From an uncultured Bacilli bacterium (GTDB lineage Bacteria; Bacillota_I; Bacilli_A; RFN20; CAG-288): a stretch of 5,108 nucleotides of DNA. The first letter of the stretch is position 1, and the number at the start of each line of letters is the position of its first letter. Positions 1 through 5,108 of this stretch are shown here, in pieces. A program made the translations under genes and the position numbers. Location: NCBI GenBank assembly GCA_948525355.1, contig CAOSOP010000039.1:3855-8962 (forward strand), in the 5' to 3' direction. The notes beneath the pieces are model-generated. The model did no database searches, was not told the origin of the DNA, and saw only the letters and a list, made by a program, of their open reading frames with translations.

Positions 1-781
1 TTTTTAGTATGCTGTCCTCAAGTTTTTGATTAGAAAAACTGATATTTACGCAATGCTCTTTTTGTAGTACATCATAAATTTGTGTAACAAAAGGATAAGC
101 AGATATGACATCATTTTCTACATTTTCATCTTCCATAAGTGTTTCATTAGATAATTTAGCCATCACTCGATTTAAATACAGTTCGTTAATCTTTGAAATT
201 ATTTGATTGACTGCAAATAACTTATTAGCTTCACAACCTATTAAAGATACATCTGGTTTAACGGAGAAGAAAAAAGCATGAACTTTTTTGTCAATGTAAT
301 CCATATATGAATCAACTTGGAAATCAAAATAAGGATAGTTTAAATCTAAATCAAATGATTGCTTTAACTTTTTAATCAACGGATAGTTAAAAATAGGAGT
401 AGAATTAATTAACTTCAATCTTAACGAATCGTTATATCGATAAACTTTCACTGGAATAAAAAACAATGGTGCTAACTGATCAAGTTTTTCACCGACTATG
501 CGATAACTTAAAGAATATAAAGAAAGATATACTTCTTGTCCGGCAAGTGAATCTATACTCGCTAGTTGACTAGGTAAAACTTTTAAATCTAAACTAGTGT
601 CTTTTTCATCACCAATACAAAGTTCATGATCCCTCAATAATAATTTATAAACTTTAGAAGGATTTTCACTGTTGAACTTAAGAACCTTGCTTTTATGTTC
701 AGCTAAATTAGTGTTTAAAAATATGCTTCCATCATCGCTGAGCTCTGTTTCTAATATGACCAATAGATTATCGATATTCAT
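1..781 (-). CDS. N-terminal part of a probable Upf1/DNA2-like SF1 helicase (DUF4011-type); 3' end outside window
   Basis: An open frame of 260 codons runs from an ATG at 781 off the left edge with no stop. The start is well supported: AGGAG lies 9 bases upstream. No helicase motif is inside the window, so the call rests on resemblance to the N-terminal region that precedes the ATPase in DUF4011-type Upf1/DNA2-like helicases. The matches are VYLSLYSLSY (84-93, like the 'LYLALGFL' segment), APLFFIPVKV (104-113, very like the family's 'APLLFIPVEL'), FNYPLIKKLKQSFDLDL (131-147, like 'NPLLxxKLxxxFGxxLP') and VHAFFFSVK (167-175, like the 'FSFxK' strand). Residues NQKLEDSIL (251-259) could be the Q motif that sits just before Walker A. 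The protein has no signal peptide, membrane segment or Trp. If the call is right, it is a cytoplasmic ATP-dependent nucleic acid translocase with an unknown target. The coding region is certain; the family is moderately likely. Confidence 0.6.
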   Translation of the reverse strand, partial: MNIDNLLVILETELSDDGSIFLNTNLAEHKSKVLKFNSENPSKVYKLLLRDHELCIGDEKDTSLDLKVLPSQLASIDSLAGQEVYLSLYSLSYRIVGEKLDQLAPLFFIPVKVYRYNDSLRLKLINSTPIFNYPLIKKLKQSFDLDLNYPYFDFQVDSYMDYIDKKVHAFFFSVKPDVSLIGCEANKLFAVNQIISKINELYLNRVMAKLSNETLMEDENVENDVISAYPFVTQIYDVLQKEHCVNISFSNQKLEDSILK

Positions 782-790
782 TTGTTTTCA

Positions 791-795
791 CTCCT
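791..795 (-). promoter_or_regulatory. Ribosome binding site of the leftward gene
   Basis: Read on the minus strand this is AGGAG, followed by TGAAAACAA and the ATG at 781. The 9-base spacing is near optimal. It fixes the start codon and contrasts with the exonuclease gene on the other side of the intergenic region, which has no such site. Confidence 0.85.
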
Positions 796-810
796 ATATG
801 TAACATATAT

Positions 811-838
811 ATTATGACAAAAAAAATTTTGAAATAAA
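811..838 (-). promoter_or_regulatory. Possible promoter of the leftward gene
   Basis: On the minus strand CATAAT (811-816) matches five of six bases of the sigma-A -10 box. The -35 side is poor: TTTATT (833-838) at 16 bases spacing is the best candidate. Transcription would begin around 804, leaving a leader of about 23 bases that contains the AGGAG site. In sequence this AT-rich, -10-like hexamers are common by chance, so this is a suggestion only. Confidence 0.3.
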
Positions 839-842
839 AGAC

Positions 843-876
843 TTAATATATATATTTATATTACTAAATATATTAA
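843..876. repeat. AT-only inverted repeat
   Basis: TTAATATAT (843-851) is exactly inverted as ATATATTAA (868-876), with 16 bases between. With a 4-base bulge the pairing extends inward (TTTA at 855-858 against TAAA at 865-868). Both arms consist only of A and T in a very AT-rich spacer, so chance is a serious alternative. A role as an operator for the leftward gene would be speculative. Confidence 0.35.
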
Positions 877-898
877 TAAAGCATAAAAGTAGCGGAGT

Positions 899-936
899 AA
901 GAAACAACTTATTTAAAATAAAACAAGTTGCTTCTT
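899..936 (-). ncRNA. 16-bp stem-loop between divergent genes, best folded as minus-strand RNA
   Basis: The arms AAGAAACAACTTATTT (899-914) and AAACAAGTTGCTTCTT (921-936) are complementary at 14 of 16 positions around a 6-base loop. As plus-strand RNA the two exceptions are A-C mismatches. As minus-strand RNA they become G-U wobbles, so all 16 positions pair. The plus strand has a run of five T's at the end of the right arm (935-939), so a terminator of a rightward transcript is also possible. However, no gene precedes it on that strand. It could be a leader structure of the helicase-like gene, a terminator for an unseen small RNA, or a relic of a lost gene. The structure is visible; the function is unknown. 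Confidence 0.5.
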
Positions 937-949
937 TTTGAAAACGATT

Positions 950-980
950 AATATACATGCTTTTATCATTATCAAGTCAA
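950..980 (-). promoter_or_regulatory. Weak distal promoter-like sequence toward the left
   Basis: On the minus strand TTGACT (975-980, five of six to the -35 consensus) is followed 19 bases later by TATATT (950-955). The spacing is longer than the preferred 17. A start near 943 would place the stem-loop at 899-936 at the very 5' end of a leader of about 160 bases for the helicase-like gene. Confidence 0.25.
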
Positions 981-1043
981 ACTATTTATAAGGATATTTT
1001 TTTCTATTTCCACACATTCAATATTCGCCAAAAAACTTTAAAC

Positions 1044-1072
1044 TTGAAAAAATCGGTCTGAACAATTACAAT
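1044..1072 (+). promoter_or_regulatory. Probable sigma-A promoter of the exonuclease-recU-PBP operon
   Basis: TTGAAA (1044-1049) and TACAAT (1067-1072) are separated by exactly 17 bases. They match the consensus TTGACA and TATAAT at five of six positions each. This is the best promoter in the intergenic region. The predicted transcription start is about 1079, only about three bases before the ATG at 1082, so the mRNA would be leaderless or nearly so. Confidence 0.6.
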
Positions 1073-1081
1073 AACTAAGTC

Positions 1082-1828
1082 ATGAAAATCTTAGAAAAGG
1101 AATTAAAAAACGCTTCATATATTCTTTTCCTCGACATTGAAGGAACTCAGCATTCTCATGAGGTAATTGAAATCGGTGCATACTTAGTTAAGTTAAAACC
1201 AGATTATACGATTGATAAAACTTTTGAACCTATATCTTTTAAAAGGTTCTGCGTTGCCCATGAACCTGTTGGAAAAATAGTGACTTCAATGACTGGAATT
1301 ACTGATAATGCCATTAAAGAAAATGGCATATCATTTTTAGACACGATGAAAGAATTGCACGAACTAATCAGCGATTATGATAATGAAATGGTCGTTGCGA
1401 CATTTGGTAGTTTAGATGCTGTAATGTTAAAAAAGTCTGCAAACTATTTTAAAAACAACAAGTTCTTAAAACCATATATAAAGTTTTTAAATGATCGAAT
1501 TTGGGATTTTACTACTTTTATTAATCGCTTTGTCTTAAGTGAAAAGAATCAACCTTGTTCATTATTAAAACTGACTGAAGTTTTTAATATCACCCCATAT
1601 GGATCAGCTCATGATGCTCTTAATGATGCGATTGACTTATTCTTAATCTATGAAAAAATGGTTTCATCTCCTGAAATCATGGCCGAATGCTATTTGAAAG
1701 TATTAAAAAACAACTATTCTATCGCCTATTCTTGCCCCATAATTCAAAAATATATAAAAGCATTTTTAAATAATGAACTGATAGATTTCAATAATTTCTA
1801 TACTGACTTAGTAAGATATTTTGAATAA
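1082..1828 (+). CDS. DEDDh-family 3'-5' exonuclease (RNase T/DnaQ-like fold), 248 aa
   Basis: The protein carries the full DEDDh catalytic set: DIEGT with D18 and E20 (motif I), FGSLDA with D112 (motif II), and AHDALNDA with H177 and D182 (motif III). These residues bind two metal ions and remove nucleotides from 3' ends. The FGSLD form of motif II resembles the KapD/ERI-1-like branch more than DnaQ, so the substrate could be RNA or DNA. The exonuclease domain spans about 13-190. Residues 191-248 form a C-terminal tail I cannot assign. There is no signal peptide or membrane segment, so it is cytoplasmic. The start is constrained: an in-frame TAA lies at 1076-1078 and motif I begins at residue 18. 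There is no Shine-Dalgarno site before the ATG. The gene lies 41 bases before recU on the same strand and is probably co-transcribed with it, which suggests, but does not show, a role in DNA repair. Confidence 0.9.
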   Translation: MKILEKELKNASYILFLDIEGTQHSHEVIEIGAYLVKLKPDYTIDKTFEPISFKRFCVAHEPVGKIVTSMTGITDNAIKENGISFLDTMKELHELISDYDNEMVVATFGSLDAVMLKKSANYFKNNKFLKPYIKFLNDRIWDFTTFINRFVLSEKNQPCSLLKLTEVFNITPYGSAHDALNDAIDLFLIYEKMVSSPEIMAECYLKVLKNNYSIAYSCPIIQKYIKAFLNNELIDFNNFYTDLVRYFE

Positions 1829-1857
1829 ACAATTTGTTTTTATCAACAATAAGTGAG

Positions 1858-1863
1858 AAAGGA
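1858..1863 (+). promoter_or_regulatory. Ribosome binding site that sets the recU start
   Basis: AAAGGA lies 6 bases before the ATG at 1870. It decides between that ATG and an in-frame ATG at 1834, which has no ribosome binding site and would add 12 residues absent from known RecU proteins. Confidence 0.75.
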
Positions 1864-1869
1864 AAGAAC

Positions 1870-2472
1870 ATGATTAAGTATCCTAATGGTGGACCGTCAA
1901 TAAAGACAGATCGATCAAATAAAAATAAAACTTCAAATCGTACTAATCTTGGCATGAATTTAGAAAAAGATGTCGAAATTAGTTCAAAGTATTTTATCGA
2001 CCACAATCAGGCCATCTTTTATAAAAAGCCGACACCTATTCATGTATATAAAGTTTCTCATGATAATTCTCACCAAATAACTGAGGCATATTATGATAAA
2101 AAATCTACTACTGATTACAACGGCCTCTATCGAGAAAAGTACATCGATTTTGAGTGCAAAGAAACAAAAACAAAAACTCTTCCTATCGACCGTTTGTCTA
2201 AGCATCAGGTAGAACACTTGTATCGTGTAAAAAGACTCGGTGGTATCGCATTCTTTCTAGTTAGATTTAACACACTTGATGAAACTTATATATTTGATAT
2301 CGACCATGTTATTGATTTCATTAAACTAAATGATAAACAATCATTTTCTTATAATGATATTAAGACCAAAGGATATTTAGTCACTAAATCTTATAGTCCA
2401 AGACTTGAGTTATTAAAAGGCTTGGATGAAGCGTATTTTAGTGATGAAGACAAACAAGAAGAAGATTATTAA
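1870..2472 (+). CDS. recU: Holliday junction resolvase RecU, 200 aa
   Basis: RecU is the Holliday junction resolvase of low-GC Gram-positive bacteria. It cuts four-way DNA junctions symmetrically during recombination and chromosome segregation. The match runs the whole length: N-terminal MIKYPNGG, NLGMNLEKD (26-34), KKPTPIHVYKV (52-62), STTDYNGLYREKYIDFECKE (79-98), KHQVEHL (111-117), GIAFFLVRF (125-133) and the C-terminal YSPRLELLKGLDEAYF (175-190). The catalytic residues are in place: D82, E95 and K97 have the same spacing as D88, E101 and K103 of the Bacillus subtilis enzyme. At 200 residues it is close to the usual length of about 206. The region after the N-terminus is basic and polar, as expected for the flexible DNA-contacting arm. 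The ATG at 1870 follows a good ribosome binding site. The last 47 bases overlap the start of the PBP gene. Confidence 0.96.
   Translation: MIKYPNGGPSIKTDRSNKNKTSNRTNLGMNLEKDVEISSKYFIDHNQAIFYKKPTPIHVYKVSHDNSHQITEAYYDKKSTTDYNGLYREKYIDFECKETKTKTLPIDRLSKHQVEHLYRVKRLGGIAFFLVRFNTLDETYIFDIDHVIDFIKLNDKQSFSYNDIKTKGYLVTKSYSPRLELLKGLDEAYFSDEDKQEEDY
2415..2420 (+). promoter_or_regulatory. Shine-Dalgarno-like site of the PBP gene inside recU
   Basis: AAAAGG lies 5 bases before the ATG at 2426, within the recU coding sequence. It favours ATG 2426 over the in-frame ATG at 2444, which has no purine-rich site at a suitable distance. The spacing is slightly short, so translation is probably helped by ribosomes already reading recU. 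Confidence 0.5.
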
Positions 2473-4747
2473 TGTCATATTAAACTCCTTTTTCGCTTTT
2501 ATAACCATTTTTTCAGTTACAGTAGGAACCTACCTTTTCATTTCATTTAATAGCCTTGATAATCCAAGTTTAATAAAAAAACTTGATAACAAAGCAACGA
2601 AAATTTTTGATGCAAATAATAATATAGTTGAAAGTATTGGAAAAGATGAAGAAAGCGTTCATTACGATGATCTACCAATTCATCTAATAAATGCATTAAC
2701 TTCTATCGAGGATACATCATTTTTTTATCACGATGGCATTGATGTCAGAAGAATCTTCTCTTCTTTCATCAACAACATCCTGTCAAATTCCATTCAAGGC
2801 GGTTCAACTTTAACCCAGCAACTTGCAAAAAATCTTTTCTTAACTTCTGATCGAACATTTGAAAGAAAAATTAAAGAAATACTTTTAAGTTTTAAGCTTG
2901 AATCGAAATACGATAAAAAAACAATACTTGAATTTTATTTCAACAATGTCTATTTTGATCCAGTAATTCCTGGAATTTCATATGCTGCACAAAAGTTTTT
3001 TAATAAAAAAATCTCTTCACTAAGCCTAACTGAATCTGCTATGCTTGCCGGGCTCGTTAAATCACCAACGCTCTACGAACCATTTAGACATCCAGAAAAT
3101 TGTAATAAAAGAAAAAATATAGTTTTAAGTGCAATGCTTAAAAACAAAGTTATTACAGAAAGAGAATATAATCATTCGATTAAAATAAATGTCGATGATA
3201 TCATATTTCATAATCACAAAGATGAAGTATCTTATCCTTATCAAGCCTATATTGATGCTGTCTATCAAGAGTGCAAAAAACTTACGAACATCGATCCATA
3301 TAATGAAAGTGTTAATATTTATACATATCTTGAACCACAAGTTCAAAAAGTAATCGATTCAATTCAAAGCGAAGAAAGCATCTCATTTTATGATGACCTT
3401 CAACAATTTGGATCTGCTGTTATAGAAAATAGTACTGGTCATGTTATAGCTATCGGCGGCGGAAGAGATTATAATGGAAAAAAGCTTTTTAATCGTGCTT
3501 ATGACAAAAGAGTTAATCCAGCCTCAACTATTAAGCCGATATTTGAATACTTGTTGGCGGTAGATGAATTAGGTTATAACAAAGCTACAACATTGATTGA
3601 TGAAAAGACAACATATTTAAATGGTGAAGAATTAAATAATGCAAATAATCACTATTCTGGTAGACTTACATTACTTGAAGCTATAGGGTATTCAAAAAAC
3701 ACAACCGCAATACAAACATTAAATACTCTAACAATGATGCATGGTGAAAAATATTTAGAAAACTACCTCCAAAGCATTAATCTAATGGATGGTGGTAGAT
3801 ATACTGAGAGCTATGGCCTTGGTGGAATGGAAAATGGAGTTAGTTTAGTAAATTTAGCAAGCAGCTATCAAGTCATAGCAAATAATGGAATTTATTATGA
3901 ACCTACATTCATTGATAAAGTTGAAACAACTGATGGAAAAGTCATATTTGAAAATAAAGTTAGTCCAAAAAGAATAGTTAGCGAAGAATCTGCTTATATA
4001 ATGAAAGATATTCTCCAATCATTAGTCAAAGAAGGTTATTCCTCTCTTGACCAAGTCCAAATCAAAAACACACTTGTAGGCGCTAAAACAGGAACAGGTC
4101 AATACCCCGACTCAGTAATAAATGCCTATAATTATCCTTCAACAGCCGATAAAGATTCACTCGTCGTTGGTTTCTCTAACGATTACTCTCTAGCCGTATG
4201 GACTGGATTTGATAAACCGATAAAAGGTAAATCTGCTTATTTTTATAATGGCGATAAAAGAAAAACATTAACTAAGAAAATATTCAAAACCATCTTAACC
4301 GCTGCAGCAAAAAAGAACAACACAAATATAATACCAGAAAACATCTTTTCTCCTTGCGTTATAAAATATGCAGATGGTTTATATTATCCGAATGAACTAA
4401 TTCCTGATAATTATACTATGTACACAAATCTAAAAGAATATGAAGATATAAAAACTTATCCTCTTCCAGAGTTTAATTCTGTGAATGCTGTAATACTTGA
4501 ATTTGATGACTATTACGAAATAATGATCAACAGAACATCTGCTGAAGATGAAGTATATAAAAGAATTTATGGTCCACTCGGAACATTCATTAAGATAAAT
4601 GATGAAATACAATTCACAACTTCAAACACCTATCAAATATCTAAATCGTATAATATTAAACAAATAGAAATATATGAAGGATATGAAGAATTAATCGATT
4701 ATCACGGTGAAAGCAACTTAATAGATATTGACTTTAATATATTCTAA
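2426..4747 (+). CDS. ponA: Bifunctional class A penicillin-binding protein (PBP1), 773 aa
   Basis: This enzyme polymerises lipid II into glycan strands and cross-links their peptides outside the membrane. A short basic cytoplasmic tail is followed by one membrane anchor (about 14-41). The GT51 glycosyltransferase (about 65-250) has EDTSFFYHDG with catalytic E95 (92-104 region), QGGSTLTQQLAKN (124-136), RKIKE with E151, and KKTILEFYFNNVYF (164-177). The transpeptidase (about 325-625) has NPASTIKP with active-site S367 and K370, S423-K424-N425, and KTGTG (554-558). The SxxK box reads P-A-S where most class A PBPs have P-G-S. Residues about 630-773 form a C-terminal extension with no PASTA repeat and no FN3 domain that I can recognise. 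The neighbouring recU supports ponA as the orthologue, though paralogues elsewhere in the genome cannot be excluded. There is no terminator after the TAA. Confidence 0.95.
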   Translation: MKRILVMKTNKKKIINVILNSFFAFITIFSVTVGTYLFISFNSLDNPSLIKKLDNKATKIFDANNNIVESIGKDEESVHYDDLPIHLINALTSIEDTSFFYHDGIDVRRIFSSFINNILSNSIQGGSTLTQQLAKNLFLTSDRTFERKIKEILLSFKLESKYDKKTILEFYFNNVYFDPVIPGISYAAQKFFNKKISSLSLTESAMLAGLVKSPTLYEPFRHPENCNKRKNIVLSAMLKNKVITEREYNHSIKINVDDIIFHNHKDEVSYPYQAYIDAVYQECKKLTNIDPYNESVNIYTYLEPQVQKVIDSIQSEESISFYDDLQQFGSAVIENSTGHVIAIGGGRDYNGKKLFNRAYDKRVNPASTIKPIFEYLLAVDELGYNKATTLIDEKTTYLNGEELNNANNHYSGRLTLLEAIGYSKNTTAIQTLNTLTMMHGEKYLENYLQSINLMDGGRYTESYGLGGMENGVSLVNLASSYQVIANNGIYYEPTFIDKVETTDGKVIFENKVSPKRIVSEESAYIMKDILQSLVKEGYSSLDQVQIKNTLVGAKTGTGQYPDSVINAYNYPSTADKDSLVVGFSNDYSLAVWTGFDKPIKGKSAYFYNGDKRKTLTKKIFKTILTAAAKKNNTNIIPENIFSPCVIKYADGLYYPNELIPDNYTMYTNLKEYEDIKTYPLPEFNSVNAVILEFDDYYEIMINRTSAEDEVYKRIYGPLGTFIKINDEIQFTTSNTYQISKSYNIKQIEIYEGYEELIDYHGESNLIDIDFNIF

Positions 4748-5108
4748 CTATAAAGTTGGAACAGTAAATCCTTGGTCATCTTCAGGATAGATGAATTCAT
4801 AGGCTTCAAAATAAGTATTTCGATCCATTTTATTATAGTAATATTTCAACTCGTTATTATCAGCAACAAATCTTATGGTTTGGTTTTGACTTATAACATA
4901 TTGTTCGACAATATTTAATTTACTATTCTTTCCACTTCTTACATCCGCAGAACTTATTTCATGCATGCTCAAAATAGGTTTAACTTGGTTAATGAGAACT
5001 AAATGTGATAAAGCACATCTATTTTCTTCACTACACACTCCTTTTTCATTATAAAGATTATTACCATCATAGTAATATTTATTATGTATAGGATTTGGCA
5101 ATAATGTA
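4748..5108 (-). CDS. C-terminal part of an unrecognised protein; 5' end outside window
   Basis: The frame is open from the right edge of the window to a TAG at 4748-4750, giving at least 119 residues. The first in-frame candidate start is a TTG at 5099-5101 with too little sequence upstream to show a ribosome binding site, and codons before it are also open. The true start is therefore more likely beyond the window. I do not recognise the family. Visible traits are a Tyr/Asn-rich stretch (HNKYYYDGNNLYN), a closely spaced Cys pair (CSEENRC), a hydrophobic segment ALSHLVLI too short for a membrane span, and an acidic end (EDDQGFTVPTL). Base composition matches the neighbours. That it is a genuine gene rests on the long open frame and its neat end against the PBP stop, not on homology. 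Confidence 0.6.
   Translation of the reverse strand, partial: TLLPNPIHNKYYYDGNNLYNEKGVCSEENRCALSHLVLINQVKPILSMHEISSADVRSGKNSKLNIVEQYVISQNQTIRFVADNNELKYYYNKMDRNTYFEAYEFIYPEDDQGFTVPTL

Larger units (their letters stand above)
782..1081. other. Divergent AT-rich intergenic region (300 bases)
   Basis: This stretch separates the leftward helicase-like gene from the rightward exonuclease-recU-PBP operon. It holds promoter-like sequences for both directions, a 34-base inverted-repeat unit (843-876), a strong stem-loop (899-936) and a candidate promoter directly before the exonuclease start. I find no tRNA-like fold, no recognised riboswitch and no convincing small coding region. The only relatively GC-rich patch is GTAGCGGAG at 889-897, just before the stem-loop. 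The segment 985-1040 shows nothing but AT-rich sequence. Confidence 0.7.

Noticed and set aside
782..1081. T-box or other known riboswitch in the divergent intergenic region
   Set aside because: I see no T-box consensus or other recognised aptamer core. Only the simple stem-loop and promoter-like sequences are supportable.
1830..1852. Short inverted repeat TTGTT / AACAA between the exonuclease and recU
   Set aside because: Only five A/T-rich pairs and no following T-run. It is too weak for a terminator, so the genes are treated as one operon.
1834..1869. Upstream in-frame ATG that would lengthen RecU by 12 residues
   Set aside because: It has no ribosome binding site. The ATG at 1870 has one and gives the canonical RecU N-terminus MIKYPNG.
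1788..2006. Minus-strand open frame of 72 codons over the exonuclease end and recU start
   Set aside because: It lies antisense to two genes with clear family matches, and its product is a low-complexity Phe/Ile-rich shadow.
1984..2217. Minus-strand open frame of 77 codons inside recU
   Set aside because: It is antisense to the catalytic core of RecU and has no independent support.
3125..3346. Minus-strand open frame of 73 codons inside the PBP gene
   Set aside because: It is a shadow of the PBP reading frame, rich in Ile and Phe as expected from AT-rich antisense.
4430..4612. Minus-strand open frame of 60 codons inside the PBP gene
   Set aside because: It is antisense to the PBP C-terminal extension, has biased hydrophobic composition, and shows no family resemblance.
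1..5108. Mollicute-like genetic code (TGA as Trp)
   Set aside because: The Trp codons seen are TGG, and the frames stay open at the expected family lengths without reading through TGA.
1..5108. Defence system, mobile element or CRISPR array
   Set aside because: No transposase, integrase, terminal repeats or spaced direct repeats are visible. The nucleases present belong to housekeeping-type families.

Overview
The window comes from an AT-rich member of the Firmicutes (Bacillota). The basis is a RecU-type Holliday junction resolvase directly followed by a class A penicillin-binding protein. This recU-ponA pair is typical of low-GC Gram-positive bacteria. The class A PBP means the cell makes peptidoglycan, so it is not a wall-less Mollicute, although base composition is similar. 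All visible Trp codons are TGG, genes end in TAA or TAG, and no TGA interrupts a reading frame, so the standard bacterial code fits. A small-genome gut lineage related to Erysipelotrichia or RF39 is possible, but nothing in the window fixes it.

Layout. Bases 1-781 (minus strand) hold the first 260 codons of a long protein that runs off the left edge. It resembles the N-terminal region of Upf1/DNA2-like SF1 helicases of the DUF4011 type. Bases 782-1081 are a 300-base AT-rich divergent intergenic region with promoter-like sequences facing both ways, a 16-bp imperfect stem-loop and a short inverted repeat. Bases 1082-4747 (plus strand) are a compact probable operon: a DEDDh 3'-5' exonuclease, recU, and a class A PBP whose start lies inside recU. 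Bases 4748-5108 (minus strand) are the C-terminal end of an unrecognised protein. Its stop codon directly abuts the PBP stop codon.

How the genes fit together. RecU resolves recombination intermediates and the PBP builds septal or lateral wall. Their pairing is an old, conserved arrangement, here tightened to a 47-base overlap. The exonuclease in front adds a second nuclease to the same probable transcript, and a possible helicase is read in the opposite direction. A DNA-processing theme is therefore plausible for the left two thirds of the window. The most unusual local features are the apparent leaderless start of the exonuclease mRNA, the stem-loop between the divergent genes, and the zero-spacing convergent gene ends. 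I see no mobile element, CRISPR array, tRNA or rRNA, and no clear new defence system.
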